Assembly: GCF_018446385.1 (NCBI RefSeq)
Contig: NC_055987.1
Span: 82,331,418 to 82,395,417, forward strand
Direction: 5' to 3'
DNA from: Zingiber officinale
Taxonomy: Eukaryota; Streptophyta; Magnoliopsida; Zingiberales; Zingiberaceae
Length of the DNA: 64,000 bases
The notes below the pieces were generated by a model that saw nothing but the letters and a program-made list of their open reading frames with translations, did not search any database and was not told the DNA's origin. The position numbers and the translations under genes were made by a program. This document shows, one piece after another, positions 36,720 through 47,968 of this stretch; position 1 is the stretch's first letter, and the number at the start of each line of letters is the position of its first letter.

Positions 36720-36737
36720 TGGTATCATTATCGGGGA
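36720..36737 (+). other. Primer binding site, Athila/Tat-like element
   Basis: TGGTATCATTATCGGGGA follows the LTR end after six bases. It resembles TGGCGCCGTTGCCGGGGA of Athila/Tat elements with several C-to-T type changes. Confidence 0.7.
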
Positions 36738-36970
36738 CTGCGCTTATAACATTAGTGATAATTATTTGAGTTAGACTAAATCTTTGTTTTATTTATAGTT
36801 TAAATAATTCTTGCAATTTTTATTTTGAAGTTACATCTTGCATTTGCTTATTTAAATTTTTGCATTTTTATTTCTTCATTTTGAATCTCCTGCATTTTCT
36901 TTTTACCTTTGAAAAATTTAAAAACTCTGTTCTCTTGTTGCATTTGGATTGTTTGATACCATGTTCTTGC

Positions 36971-38531
36971 ATGCGAAGAGCTAATCTTGCAGGAGAACTA
37001 TTGCCATTCGACCTAGAGATCGATAGAACTTTTCAAAGGAGAAGAATCCTACAAAGACTCCAAGTAGAACAAGAAGCATCGGAAATGGCTGACAAACCTT
37101 TGAAAGACTACGCAACACCTTATGCACGTGGGCTTTGGTCTAGCATCACTAGGCCACTAATTGAAGCTAATAACTTTAAGATAAAGCTAGCAGTAATCCA
37201 CATGGTCGAGTAGAATCAATTTGGAGGAGGACCAAATAATGATCTAAACTAGCATTTGGAATCATTTTATGAGATCTGTAGCACAATGAAGGTGAATGGA
37301 GTTCCACCAGAAATAGTAAGATTACTACTGCTTGGATTTTCTTTAAGAGACAGAGCCAAGCAGTGGATTAACTCCTTACCAGCAAACAGTATAGCATCCT
37401 GGGAGCAATGTGAGCAATAATTTTTGGATAAATTTTATCCACCAAGCAAAATAGTTCACATGAGGAATCTAATAGCAAGTTTCAGACATACAGACTCAGA
37501 ATCATTATTTGAAACATGGGACATATTCAAGAGTATGCTCAGACAGTGCCCTCATCATGGGCTTGAGAAGTGGTTAGTCCTACATTTATTTTATAATGAC
37601 ATCAACTATCACACAAAGGTGTCCCTCGATTCTGCAACGAGAGGGGCATTAATGAACAAGAGCTTAGATGAAGCGAAAGACATCATTGAAAATGTAGCCC
37701 TACACCATCATCATTGGGCATCTGAAAGATCTAGAGGTTCTTTTTCTAGGAATCAAATCAAGGCTTCAGGAAAATTTGATGTAGATGTAGTCACACTCAT
37801 GTTTGCAAAGTTGGATGCTCTAACCAAAAAGTTTGAGAGACTGGGAAATAGCACTGCCAATGCAATTGTGTGTGTGTGTGTGTGCGAGACTTGCGGAAAT
37901 ACGGATCATGCTCAAGATACTTGCCTCCTAGGGCCAATCTCTTCACAAATAAATCAACTTGAGTAATGTGATGTAATAGTCAGTTACAATCAAAGACAGA
38001 ACAATCCATACTCCAACACTTACAACCCTGGGTGGAGGAGTCATCCGAATTTTTCTTACCGGAATAATCAGGACCAGGTACCATCTGCAAGAGAAAAGCT
38101 AAGCTACAACTTGGGCACCACACTTTTCAACAACAACCATCACAATGCTATTAATTATCAAGAATAGAGAAGATGCTTGAAAAAATTCTTGCTGAACAAA
38201 GGGAAATGAAGAATGATATCAAGTAATTAAATTAAAGAATGGATAACTCTGAAAAGCACCAAAAGATGCAAGATAGCCAGATTGCCCAGATAGCTCAATC
38301 TTCTTCAAGAGCACCATGCACATTCCCAGGAAAACCTGATATTAACCCAGTGGAACATTGTAACCTTATTGAATTAAGGAGCGGACGGACCTTAGGAGAT
38401 CCCCAAGTAACTACACCGAAAGGGATTGGTCTTCAAGAAGGACCCTCTCCTCTAAATTTGGTCCAGAACAAGGATAAGGAGGAGATTACTAGGATGGTTG
38501 AAGAGACTTTTCTGTTTCTTCCACAAAGTTA
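36971..38531 (+). pseudogene. Gag of Athila/Tat-like element
   Basis: Readable gag: MADKPLKDYATPYARGLWSS, then RDRAKQWINSLPANSIASW, then FLDKFYPPSKI, the Ty3/gypsy gag core. Stops interrupt it near 37211, 37248 and 37418, and a frameshift lies between 37966 and 38239. A (GT)n run near 37866-37884 inserts alternating V and C residues just before CGNTDHAQDTC, a degenerate zinc knuckle. The tail includes PGWRSHPNFSYRNNQ, typical of this lineage. The true start is uncertain. Confidence 0.85.
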
Positions 38532-38559
38532 AACAGTTCCTTTTCCTCAAAGATTAGTA

Positions 38560-39390
38560 ATGTCCCAAAAAGATGAAGAATTCTACAAATTTATGAAAAA
38601 AATTAAGGTGATTTACATTGAAGTCCCTCTTATAGACGCCCTTCACCAAATGCTAAAATTTGCAGAGTTTTTGAAGGGAATCATGTCAAACAGAAGGCAG
38701 AAAGGTGATTTTGAGACCATAGCATTGTCGGAAAAGAGCAGTGCTCTGCTCACGACAATCACTCCCCCAAAGCTCTAAGATCCAGGAAGTTTTATTATAC
38801 CTTGTAAAATAGGATCTGAATTCATAGATAAGGCTTTTTGTGATTTGGGGGAAAATGTTAGCCTCATTCCATATTCAATCTGTAATAAACTAGGTCTCAG
38901 GAACATTAAGCTTACTACTATGTCACTACAATTAGATGACCTTTCATGCAGGTACCCTATGGGTATAGTGGAAGATGTACCAGTAGAGGTGGGTGGATGC
39001 ATCATACCCATAGATTTTATTATTTTGGACATGGAAGAGGATCCTAAGATCCAATTATCTTTGGATGACCTTTCCTTGCAACTGCCGGAGTCATCATAGA
39101 TGTGAAGAACCACAAGCTATCTCTAGTTATCGGTAAGGATAGGCTAGAATTTGATTTATCTGATTTTCCTAACCATGTCTCTTCCTTTCAAGGGAATACT
39201 AACGGGACAGATGTCAATAGAATTGAGGAATGGAACCTCCATCCTTATGGAAGGCCATCGGAAGCAATGCATGATCCAGGAAAACTTGGAAAATTTCCCC
39301 CAACTAGCAACGAGAAGTACATCTGCCCTACACCAGCAAGAATGAAGAAAAAAACTGAAGCATCGACCCTAGGAGGAAAGACAGTGCCTC
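38560..39390 (+). pseudogene. Protease region of Athila/Tat-like element
   Basis: The segment PLIDALHQMLKFAEFLKGI precedes the protease, as in related elements. The protease has AFCDLGENVSLIPYSICNKL where families have a DxGASxxLMPxS motif, so the catalytic serine or threonine position is changed. VEDVPVEVGGCIIPIDFIIL follows. A frameshift near 39050 moves the rest (PFLATAGVIIDVKNHKLSL) to another frame. No reverse transcriptase follows. Confidence 0.85.
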
Positions 39391-39917
39391 CATAGGATAA
39401 TTCGTAACAACTGAGGCGGGGTCGAGTTAAAGACCTTAAACAAACGCTTCTTGGAAAGTAACCCAAGGGGTTTTCTTTAATTAACTTTCGATTCATGATT
39501 TTGTTTTCTAAGTTAGTTCGTTTAAGTATTTTTCTTTCCGAATCTTTGTTTTTCAGGTTGTGCGTGACTTCCACTAGATGACCATGATCATTTCATAGGA
39601 ATGGAAGTGTCAAAGGAGTCGTAGAGAGGAGAAATCCAGCCACTATACAAGCCAAGAAGTCGGCCATGTGAACCCACATGGTCGTGTGATGATGGCAGAG
39701 AAAGAAACACCATGGGATGTGTAAATCCACACGGCTGTGTGGCATTGGCAAAGTAGAAGATGAAGTGAGCCATGTGACTTACAGGCCGTGTGAAGTCACC
39801 CGTGAGGAAGGTACAGGGGTTGTGTCGATTGACATGGCCGTGTGAAATCGGCAAAGGGTAGGTCGTGCATAACCCACATGATCCAACCCATTCACACCCT
39901 TTTTAGGGCACGGGTGT
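39391..39917 (+). other. Non-coding stretch after protease
   Basis: The sequence GGTCGAGTTAAAGACCTTAA and GGAAAGTAACCCAAGGGGTT resembles the segment that follows pol in Athila/Tat elements, so the pol domains appear cleanly absent. From 39660 CACATGG and CGTGTGA palindromic words like those of the LTR recur. Confidence 0.65.
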
Positions 39918-41110
39918 GTGGAACCCCACACGACCATGGCCGCCAATTCTTCTCACTTCTTCATCCCTCTCTCACCCCTTTTTCTCCCTAAAGCTCTCAA
40001 AGTGTCACCTTCCATCCTCACAACCCATTCCATTGAAGTTTCGACCTTCTCATCATCCATAATGCCAAATCTCATCGAAGGAAACAATCGGCCTAGCAAA
40101 GGAAAGGAGAAGATGAGTGTTTCAAATAAGGGGAATTCAAGCTTCAAAGGTACATCTAACAACTTTGGCATTATTTTCTCTAGTGATGAACAAATGTATC
40201 GTTATGATTTTTGGTCTAAATGTTCCATTTTGAGCACTAGATTTATGGACTAAGAGACCTAGAAGTGTTAGAATTTAGAGATGATGTTGATTGGCTACTT
40301 GAAAGAATAGGGTAGACTTATTTAATGAATATGAAGTACCCAACTTACCCTACAATTGTTTTAGAATTTTTAAGCTCAATCACTATTGATAATGTTCAAG
40401 GAGGGGGAAAATTAAATTTTGTTTGTTTAATGATAATTATGAATGTACCCATAGCGATTTTAATGCATGTTATGATTTGTCTAGGGATGAAATATATATA
40501 ATTCTCCCTGCTTTCTACAACTCAAACATATGGCAACTAATCTCTGGGCAATCTCATCACCCAAGAGCACTAGTATCATTAATCCAAATTGTCGGTATGT
40601 TCAGTTGATTATGAAAATACGATATTTGGAAGGGGAGGTAAAGAAGGAATAGTGAGACTTTCGGATTTATATTGTTTATGGGTGATGGTAGAAAATGTGT
40701 CAATAAATTCTGGTTATTTCTTTTTAAGGCACTTGGTAACATTAGGGAAGGTCTCTTCTATTGCCCCTATTATTTTATGAGGACTGCTCACTCATATAGC
40801 AATAGTACAAGGATATGACCTTAATGATCTAGAAATGATTGAAGATGTTTATTAATTCGATCTAGATTCTTGCTTAGAAACTTATATGATTCATCATGAG
40901 GAATATGAGTATAGTCTTGTGATCAAAAATAGTTTCTCCCTTCGACTGCCCAACCCGACTTTAACCACGATACGTGCTAGGGAAAATTGGTGTTTGACTT
41001 TGGTAAATCAACAATCTAAACTACCTCCCTCTCTTGTTCCTAAAGACATACCTTGGGTTAGTCGAGATACTCTTTGATTTAATTTCCAAGAGTTTCGTCC
41101 TATTATTGAT
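39918..41110 (+). pseudogene. Second open region, Athila ORF1-like remnant
   Basis: After an open start (39918-40253, with KGKEKMSVSNKG and SSDEQMYRYDFWS) the sequence continues with frame changes through a segment around 40420-40605 (CTHSDFNACYDLSRDEIY and NSNIWQLISGQS). The order matches the plant retrotransposon ORF1 or putative plant transposon domain carried by Athila and relatives, as I remember it; its function is unknown. Several stops break it. Family assignment is tentative. Confidence 0.6.
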
Positions 41111-42528
41111 AACCTTTATCTTGATTTAGACCTACATTAAAGATGTTTACAAGGGGCATATGCATGGTGGACAACCAATTTAAATGTTTACATGATTGTT
41201 TTAAGAGTGAGAGAGAATTGTGCAAGAAGATGATTGAATTTATGGAAGCTCATAGAAAATAAATGATGTTATGAGGATTTTAGGGGATATATGAGACTTC
41301 TTTAAAGTGATGTCGATGAGTTATTTTTATATCATAGATTTGTGAGGAATGAAGTAAAGTGGCTCTTTAAGTCTTTTCCTGAACTTCCAGAATTCCCCAA
41401 TATACCTCCACGTCAACCATATTGATTTCATCGGGACGATGAAAATTTTAGGTCTGGGGGAGATGTTTGTGTTTGTACAACCTGAGTCGAGTCTTTTTCA
41501 TTTTCTATGTTTGCAACTTTAGTTTGTTTTACTTACTTGTATTTTAGTTTGTTTGGATTATTTTCTTTTCGAGTTTCATATTGCATCTCTTTTCTTATTT
41601 ATAATTTTTCCAGTTTGTTTGTTTTGCAAACTAAAAATAGTTTTGAGGCATATCGAGAGCATCATACCTTTCATTTTTCCTGCTGACTTGTCCAATAATA
41701 AAATGACTAGCACGTTTATTTCTTAATTCATGTTGTTATAGAGATAATGCTAGAATGTTTATTGTACCTTTTTTTCTCTATCTCTAGTAGCATGAAATAA
41801 ACTAAGTATTGTATGGAGATAAGTATGAGCTTTGGCTTAACCTTAAGGATCTTACCTTCACTTCACTTAAGCTTGAATAGTGGATACATTTTGGAATAGT
41901 TATGATTCATCTAAATTATTTAGTACTCTTGTTCCCATGGTGATTTCTTATTTACATTTTGGTTACTGGATGGCCTCGGATCATGGCAGCTCATTTGGAA
42001 AAATCTAAATCTCAACAATTGTATTTATCTTACTTGCATTTGTGATTAGCGCTATATCTCTATCGTATAGCACCAAAAAAATAATAAAAAATAAAAAAAT
42101 ATGAATAAGGGATTAAAAAAATAGTTGTCATGAGTGGAAACTAACAGTTTCTCCCTTTGAGACCGAGTTAGGTTACTGGGAAAATAAATGTTATGTTTCT
42201 CTTGATTTAGAGTATTCCTTTGAGATCTTGTGTAATTTAAGGAAAATGAACCAAGTGTGTGGTAAGTAAGTGCCTATCACCGGGAACATTAGAAACCCAA
42301 TTGTATGACAACTTGACTAGGACAGAAATTGAAACTTGAAGAGCTTAAGTCACTCTTTGAACTGAGCACAAGAACTTATGTTTAGGTCATACTTAAGTTA
42401 CTCCACAATCATGCTTATCAATGAAACTAGTTGATAGAGTTAGGCAAGTGCACTAGGGATTATGAAGCACTATAAGAACTTATGAATTTATATTGCAGCA
42501 CTTTGCTTGAGGATAAGTAAAGGTATAA
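41111..42528 (+). other. 3' non-coding region of Athila/Tat-like element
   Basis: No gene seen. The sequence is AT-rich with weak remnants of the preceding ORF near 41340-41460. It ends in a polypurine tract. Confidence 0.6.
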
Positions 42529-42539
42529 GTATGGGGATG
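42529..42539 (+). other. Polypurine tract, Athila/Tat-like element
   Basis: GTATGGGGATG directly precedes the TGAT of the 3' LTR. Confidence 0.75.
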
Positions 42540-44042
42540 TGATTTGAGTAGATCTTATACTTTTTATGCATGTTTTGACACACAATCACATAATTTATTC
42601 ATAATTGATTTATGCATTCTTACACTCCTTATCATATTTATAGTATAATTACTCTTCTATGTCAGAGATATGATCTTTGTGTGCATTTATGTTGATAGGA
42701 ATCACTTTTGGAGCGAAAAAGGTGATTGTCGATGAACCAGAGAGCAAGAAAAAGATATTGGCACCGGTCGTATGATCCTACAGCGCCGTGTGACTGGTCC
42801 ATAGGAGGAACACTACACGACTGTGTGATCCCACATGGTCGTGCCACCCATCCAGAGCCAAAGAAGCACACGGTCGTGTGATCTCACACGACCGTGCAAT
42901 ACATCCAGAGCCGAAGAAGAACACGGTCGTGTGGATCTCACATGGTTGTGTCACTTGAACCGAAGCTAAGGCGACACTGGCCGTGTGAATCTCACACGGT
43001 CATGGTACGTGCTATGCCAGGCCTGTGCCCTAGCCTATAAAAGGGGCTTTAAGCCTTTTCTGGAAGAGGAGGAAACCGCCAACCTTGACAGAATTATCCT
43101 AGTGCTATTCCAACCCGTTCTCGACTGTCGTTCAACGATATGAGATAGATTCCATCATTCCATCAACTCCAGAAGCGAAGTATTGGACCCAAGGATTACT
43201 CAACGTCATTGGATAAGCCTTCTTCTCCCTCCTTCTCTTCGTTGTGTGTTGATCACTTTATTTCTCTATGTCTTTGGATTCTTTTCTTTCCTCTATGGAG
43301 TAGATTCATTGTTCTAGGACAAGGAAGTAGTTGTGGTTGTGTTATGATATAAAAACTCATAGTTACACCTTTTATCTATCTACATGATATTAACTTACTT
43401 TGTATCTATTTGTTCTAATGTGAATGAGATGTTTTGCCATGTTAGATCGAATGTTTGTATAGAAATTGCTGATCTTGTAGAAGAAATACCTTAAATCGTA
43501 TACCTGAGGGGCCTTAGTAACAGGGATAACTCGTTTATGAACATCTAGGGCATTCCCTTGAAATGAGAACCAATTCCTCCATAAGGAAGTAGGAAACCAC
43601 ACTTGATTTCTATCATTATCTTTACTGTTATTTAGTAGACATATATTCTGTGATCTATAACCGAGGTACCCTAGTGACAGGAGTTAACCGTTTCCTGATT
43701 TCATAGGAATCATCTCTATTAAATACTTAGGGATAATAAATCTAAGTTCCTACAAGTGCATACCAATTGAAGGTAGGAAATTGATAGACCATGATACATT
43801 AGTAAACACCACAATGAAACTGAACTCCTAGAATATTCCCCAAACCGATATATTCAACACTTACTCTAGTTCTCTTTTCCTTCTTCTAAGTTTCTTCTTT
43901 CTTTCTAGATAGTAAATTTTCAATAATCGATAGTTTAGCTAATTAATTCTACGTGAGTGATCACTAGTGTTTATAACCAGCCCTTGTGGTTTGATATCTT
44001 TTATTACTGATGATGTATCTGTGCACTTGCGGAAACATACCA
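42540..44042 (+). repeat. 3' LTR of Athila/Tat-like element (1503 bp)
   Basis: It matches the two pieces of the 5' LTR. It contains the palindrome cluster 42765-43005 and the TATA box TATAAAAG at 43036-43043, and ends GGAAACATACCA. D gag codons resume directly after. Confidence 0.92.
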
Positions 44043-44802
44043 ATTGTCCAAACCAAAAGCAATGAAGGAAGAAGGCGCTACAAGCAACATGGGATGAGTC
44101 CTCATCAGAAGACTCCGGTGAAGAATGTAACCAAGCGAACTTCCTTGCTCTACTAGTACAAGCTTACATCACAAAACCAATTCTGAGTCTGGAACTAGAG
44201 ATGAATCCAAAACCGAGTCTGAGAAGCAAGCTGAGAAAAGCAATGAATCTGAATTCGACTCTGAAGACAATTCCACTGTAAGTTCATCAATAATTAAATT
44301 ACAAAAGTTATTTTCATACTTATTAAGAAAGTTGGCCAAATTTAATATCCGGATCAAGACACTCTAAAAGGAGATTGAATCCCTTAAGAAGAAGACTAAC
44401 CCAAGTCCTTTGACTGAGCCAGTTCAACATAATTCAACCCAAGTCCAACAACTTGAGGAAGAAAATTCTAATTTGAAAACTCAAGTAAAAGGACTTAAGG
44501 ACACATTAGAATGATTCACCTTGGTTTCCAAGAACCTTGATATGATTCTTAGAAAATAAAAGGTCATATACAATCGAACCAGACTTGGATACAAGGCTAG
44601 ACATTGATTCAAATCTTACTTGTCTTTAGTGAATCAATCAACAAAGAACCTAGTTCAAGCATGGATCCCCAAGTCTAACATGACTAATCAAGTTGGACTT
44701 GATCAATATTGGATCCCCAAGGATCAGATCCACTATCTTGATAGACCTTATTGTCTGGGGGAGCCAATAGAAAGACCATTTTCATTATATAAGCCTGATT
44801 GA
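44043..44802 (+). pseudogene. Gag of element D, C-terminal part
   Basis: Joined conceptually after the zinc knuckle, the frame resumes with CPNQK. ATWDESSSEDSGEE, an acidic spacer, follows, then a charged region with coiled-coil character (about 44290-44530, many stops) and finally SLVNQSTKNLVQAWIPKSN and QVGLDQYWIPKDQ. WIPK-type repeats lie at the gag-protease junction of SIRE-like copia elements. It ends at a stop at 44800-44802. Several frame breaks are present. Confidence 0.8.
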
Positions 44803-44804
44803 TG

Positions 44805-44958
44805 CATGATTTACTATATTTCCTTATGCATGTTTAGATTAGGATAGATAAGGACTTAGACTTAATCGAGACTTGTTTAGTTAGATCAAGGATTCTTAAA
44901 AAGAAAATTAAATACTTAATTTCTCTAAAAGTCTTTGTCTAGAAGTGGTTGTTGTTTC
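44805..44958 (+). repeat. Probable fragment of an A-family LTR
   Basis: The last part (44895-44950) reads ATTTCTCTAAAAGTCTTTG and TCTAGAAGTGGTTG. It matches the A LTR near 3530-3565 (ATTTCTTTAAAAGACTTTG, TCTAGGCAGTGGTGG). C inserted immediately after it. This may be a leftover of another copia LTR; the left boundary is not resolved. Confidence 0.5.
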
Positions 44959-45783
44959 TGTTGGGATGTATACTATAAGCCTAACTTTTGTATAAACGTC
45001 TATTTTGAAATATTTTGAAATGAGAATCACTTTGGTCAAATGTTTGCATTTTATATTTATATATATGTCAATGCAGTTGTCCATTTTATTTATATTGTAG
45101 ATAACATGGTGTGTGGTGTCACACAGAAGATCATGTTATCGGTTCCTTATAAATTATAAATAGTACCTCACAACCAAGATGGATTGGGACAAACCATTGG
45201 AACGGTTATAGTGTAATTTGGTATTAGTCTATCTTAACTATAAAATTACACTAGTACACTATGTGTGAATTGAGCTGGACCATTTAAGGTTGTTTGATTT
45301 ATACTTACTACATAAAAGAACAAAACCGCTGTTATTATGGATGTGTGTCCTCTTAATCGCTATATAATAACAAGCACGTATATTTAGAATTTATTGTTGG
45401 AGCAATCCCAATGGTCTGTGCGACCATGTGTTTTGGTGTTTGGGTAAAGGGTTTAAGTTAGGTTCACCCTTGTTGATATGTGTATTTGAGCTGTGCAGGT
45501 TTGCAGGATACACATGTGACTCAGGTTGATGGCTTCGGGTCTAATGAAGGATGGAGCATCCGAGGGACCGTGGAAAAGGCAGCAAGGACAAGGGCCGAGG
45601 GAAGCGACTTTGAGGCATATGCGAAGGATGACATTTGGGACGAGCCGCGGGCTTGCATGCATTCGAGGGATGAGAGCCAAAGAGGATGTAGGCTTGAAAG
45701 CAAAAGATCAAGGCTGCGAAGGAAGAGTCAAATGAGTCGTAAGGGTGAGGGTCCGAGTGCTGTGAGAGAATGTACTCGGTACT

Positions 45784-45948
45784 AGTCGACTGGATGTCTC
45801 ATCAGTCGACTGGGCAGTCGAATGGGAGTGAACAGAATGCTTATGTTCACTCAACCAGTATGGAGCAGTCGACTGGTATCGAGCCGTTGGGATGTAACGG
45901 TCGAATTTCCACAAAGGGCAGTCGACTGCATGTTTTGGCAGTCGACTG
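45784..45948 (+). repeat. CAGTCGACTG palindrome cluster, 5' LTR of N
   Basis: Perfect CAGTCGACTG stands at 45803-45812, 45866-45875, 45919-45928 and 45939-45948. One-change forms stand at 45783-45792 (TAGTCGACTG) and 45815-45824 (CAGTCGAATG). The TATA box follows 27 bases later. The 3' LTR has the same cluster at about 49607-49733. Confidence 0.92.
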
Positions 45949-45974
45949 GTAGGCGGGGTTTTCAACCCACGGCC

Positions 45975-45981
45975 TATATAA
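45975..45981 (+). promoter_or_regulatory. TATA box, 5' LTR of N
   Basis: TATATAA within GGCCTATATAACC. The 3' LTR has TATATAAA at 49760-49767. Confidence 0.75.
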
Positions 45982-46388
45982 CCAAGGCTTGGGAGCTTGG
46001 TTATCTCTGATGAAATAGAGGTGGTTAATCTCTATTAGCAGTCTACCTGTGCCCTATCTTGTAAAGAGTCCTTGGTGAGAGTTGTGGTGAGGTTTCTCCA
46101 CCCACAAGGAGCTATGTGAGCTAGCTGGAAGTCTTCCGGGGAGTAATCCACAGACGGATAGGGATCGCCCACCTCAAGGACACGCCATAGAGTAGGAGCT
46201 TTATCTCCGAACCACGTAAATGATCGTGTAGCTTGGTTTGCATTCTTTCTTGTCTTTAGTTTAATTTCCTTTAGCTTGTTTGTTTTGTATATTCTGCTGT
46301 GCAGACTAACAATTGTAGAAAGAAGCGAGTATTTGGGGGTGTCATATATCCACCCCCCCTTCAAGCCGGTCGACCGATCCCCAACAAG

Positions 46389-46400
46389 TGGTATCAGAGC
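46389..46400 (+). other. Primer binding site of N
   Basis: TGGTATCAGAGC, two bases after the LTR, fits initiator methionine tRNA. Confidence 0.92.
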
Positions 46401-46450
46401 GAAGGTCACACTTCACCGGACTAATCGCCGAGAAGAGCAAATACAAGAAG

Positions 46451-47968
46451 ATGACCGGCTTGATTGAACCTCCAAAGTTTGAAGGAGGAAGCCTTGGGGG
46501 TATCACCTATTGGATGATGAAGATGGAGATCTTCTTCGACACGGATTGGGACACCATGATGGTGGTAAATGAACCGTTCAAAGTCCCGAAGGATAATAAA
46601 GGGAAGAAACTCCGACTGTGATATTGGACGGAAGAGCAAACCTCATGGTCAAAGGCAAATTCAAAGGTAATATCGATTTTAATTGATATTTTGCCTAATA
46701 ACTTGATGAGTCGTGTAGGTGACTATGAGAACGTCCATGATTTGTGGAGCAAGATAAAGAAGGTTCCATAGGAAGAACCTTTGTCTACACAAGAAGAGGA
46801 AAAATCTGAAGAAACGGATGAAGAAGCTCAAGTAGAGAAGAACCAATCGGATGTGGAGACCAATTCAACATCAAAAGAAGAAGAGGAAGTGAATTTGGTC
46901 ACATTTGAGGAAAAGGATGAAGAAAGGTCATCCACAAGTGTGGATGAGGAAGATATAACATCTACATCCTCAAAGGTTGAAGAAGAATCCAAGACAAGTG
47001 AACAAGAAAAAGAGGTCTTAGAAGTGGTCAACCTAGCAAGCACCTCTACCGAAGTGAAGTCAAAGGACCACATAATTTGCTTCGGGTGCAATGAGAAGGG
47101 ACACTACAAGAGTAGGTGTCCAATGGGTAAGAAGAAGGTAACTCCTAAACCCATTCAAGTTAATTTGAACACTAACAAGGGTTATAGGAATGAAGAAACC
47201 CAAGGAAGAAGGATGCACATCATATGCTTCACGTGTGGAGAGAAGAGCCACTACCACACCAAATGTCCCAAGAAGGGAGAGATTAAGAAGCTAGCGCATC
47301 TAAAGAAATGGGAGAAGAAGTTGAGAAGCAAGTGTCAAGGGGGAGCTTCAAGGGTAAGGGAGGTATACCCTAACTTGAATCGTAATTCAAATTCTTATAC
47401 TCCCATGCATGCTAGGAAAAATAATGATTATCATTATGTAGCCATGCAAAATTTTAGATTTAAATATCATAATAGAAGTAGGGTAAATGTGGATCATAAC
47501 CCTAGGAAACCAATTCTTGATATATCTAGAAACGTTAGACGTAAGGAGACCCAAGGCATTAATCCTAAGAAGGGGAGACACATGCCTAGAAAGGGTAGGT
47601 CTAGGAATGTCCATGGTGGACATGTTGATTCTAGGTTTAGGAACCTAGAAAGGGAAAATCAAGTTTTGAAGGCAAAACTTGATAAGTTGGAGAAAACCCT
47701 AGAAATATTCAATGATGGATCTAAGGGTTTAGGTATGGTGTTGGGTAGCCAAAGACCCAACAATGATAGATTGGGTTTAGGATACCAATCTAGTGTCTCC
47801 AAAGCTAAGGGAAAGTCTTATGCTAGGGTTCCATATGACTATAGCAAGGAGAAGCCAATAAATGGCAAGGGAAAGCCATTTAAAGGTAAGAAAAAATTAA
47901 CCAAAGACAAAGTGTCCAAGGTTAAGAAAGTTAGGTTTGTAGGCCAAGTGTCACCGGAGGTGCACTGA
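46451..47968 (+). pseudogene. Gag of element N, two nonsense codons
   Basis: One reading frame of about 505 codons starts MTGLIEPPKFEGGSLGG and continues YWMMKMEIFF, the copia gag start. Stops lie at 46619-46621 (TGA) and 46769-46771 (TAG). From 46772 it is open to 47968. A glutamate- and serine-rich acidic stretch (about 46780-47050) is followed by two zinc knuckles, CFGCNEKGHYKSRC and CFTCGEKSHYHTKC, then a very basic tail (arginine and lysine blocks, ENQVLKAKLDKLEKTLE as a short coiled coil, ending KKVRFVGQVSPEVH). Two CCHC knuckles and a basic tail fit RNA packaging. The upstream capsid domain looks short. No enzyme domain follows. Confidence 0.88.

Larger units (their letters stand above)
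25053..44042 (+). mobile_element. Athila/Tat-like Ty3/gypsy element, pol-less
   Basis: LTRs begin TGAT and end ACCA. The flanking duplication is ACTGT (25048-25052) against ATTGT (44043-44047), one substitution. The PBS region TGGTATCATTATCGGGGA is a decayed form of the TGGCGCC...CGGGGA site usual for Athila/Tat elements. Gag and protease remnants and a second open region are present; no reverse transcriptase, RNase H or integrase is visible in 36714-42539. Its 5' LTR contains the complete copia element B. It sits inside the zinc-knuckle codons of gag of D. Athila versus Tat is not resolved. Confidence 0.88.
15826..44802 (+). mobile_element. Copia element D (SIRE-like), heavily interrupted
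   Basis: A plus-strand copia element made of separated pieces: 5' LTR in three pieces (15826-16194, 19174-19382, 23118-23781), PBS at 23784, gag at 24147-25052 and its continuation at 44043-44802. Removing the inserted elements restores colinearity with the D-family LTR of element E (53726-55019, opposite strand). No pol or 3' LTR of D is found in the window; they may be deleted or lie outside. SIRE-like is inferred from the long gag tail with WIPK-type repeats and from LTR type. Confidence 0.85.
45395..46386 (+). repeat. 5' LTR of N (992 bp)
   Basis: It contains the CAGTCGACTG palindrome cluster (45784-45948), TATATAA at 45975-45981, and ends CCGATCCCCAACA. It matches 49218-50170, with an extra segment near 45876-45918 that is missing from the 3' LTR. 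Confidence 0.93.

Noticed and set aside
45480..45785. 101-codon frame also seen at 49306-49536
   Set aside because: It is duplicated because it is in the two LTRs of N, differs in length between them, and lies upstream of the TATA box.
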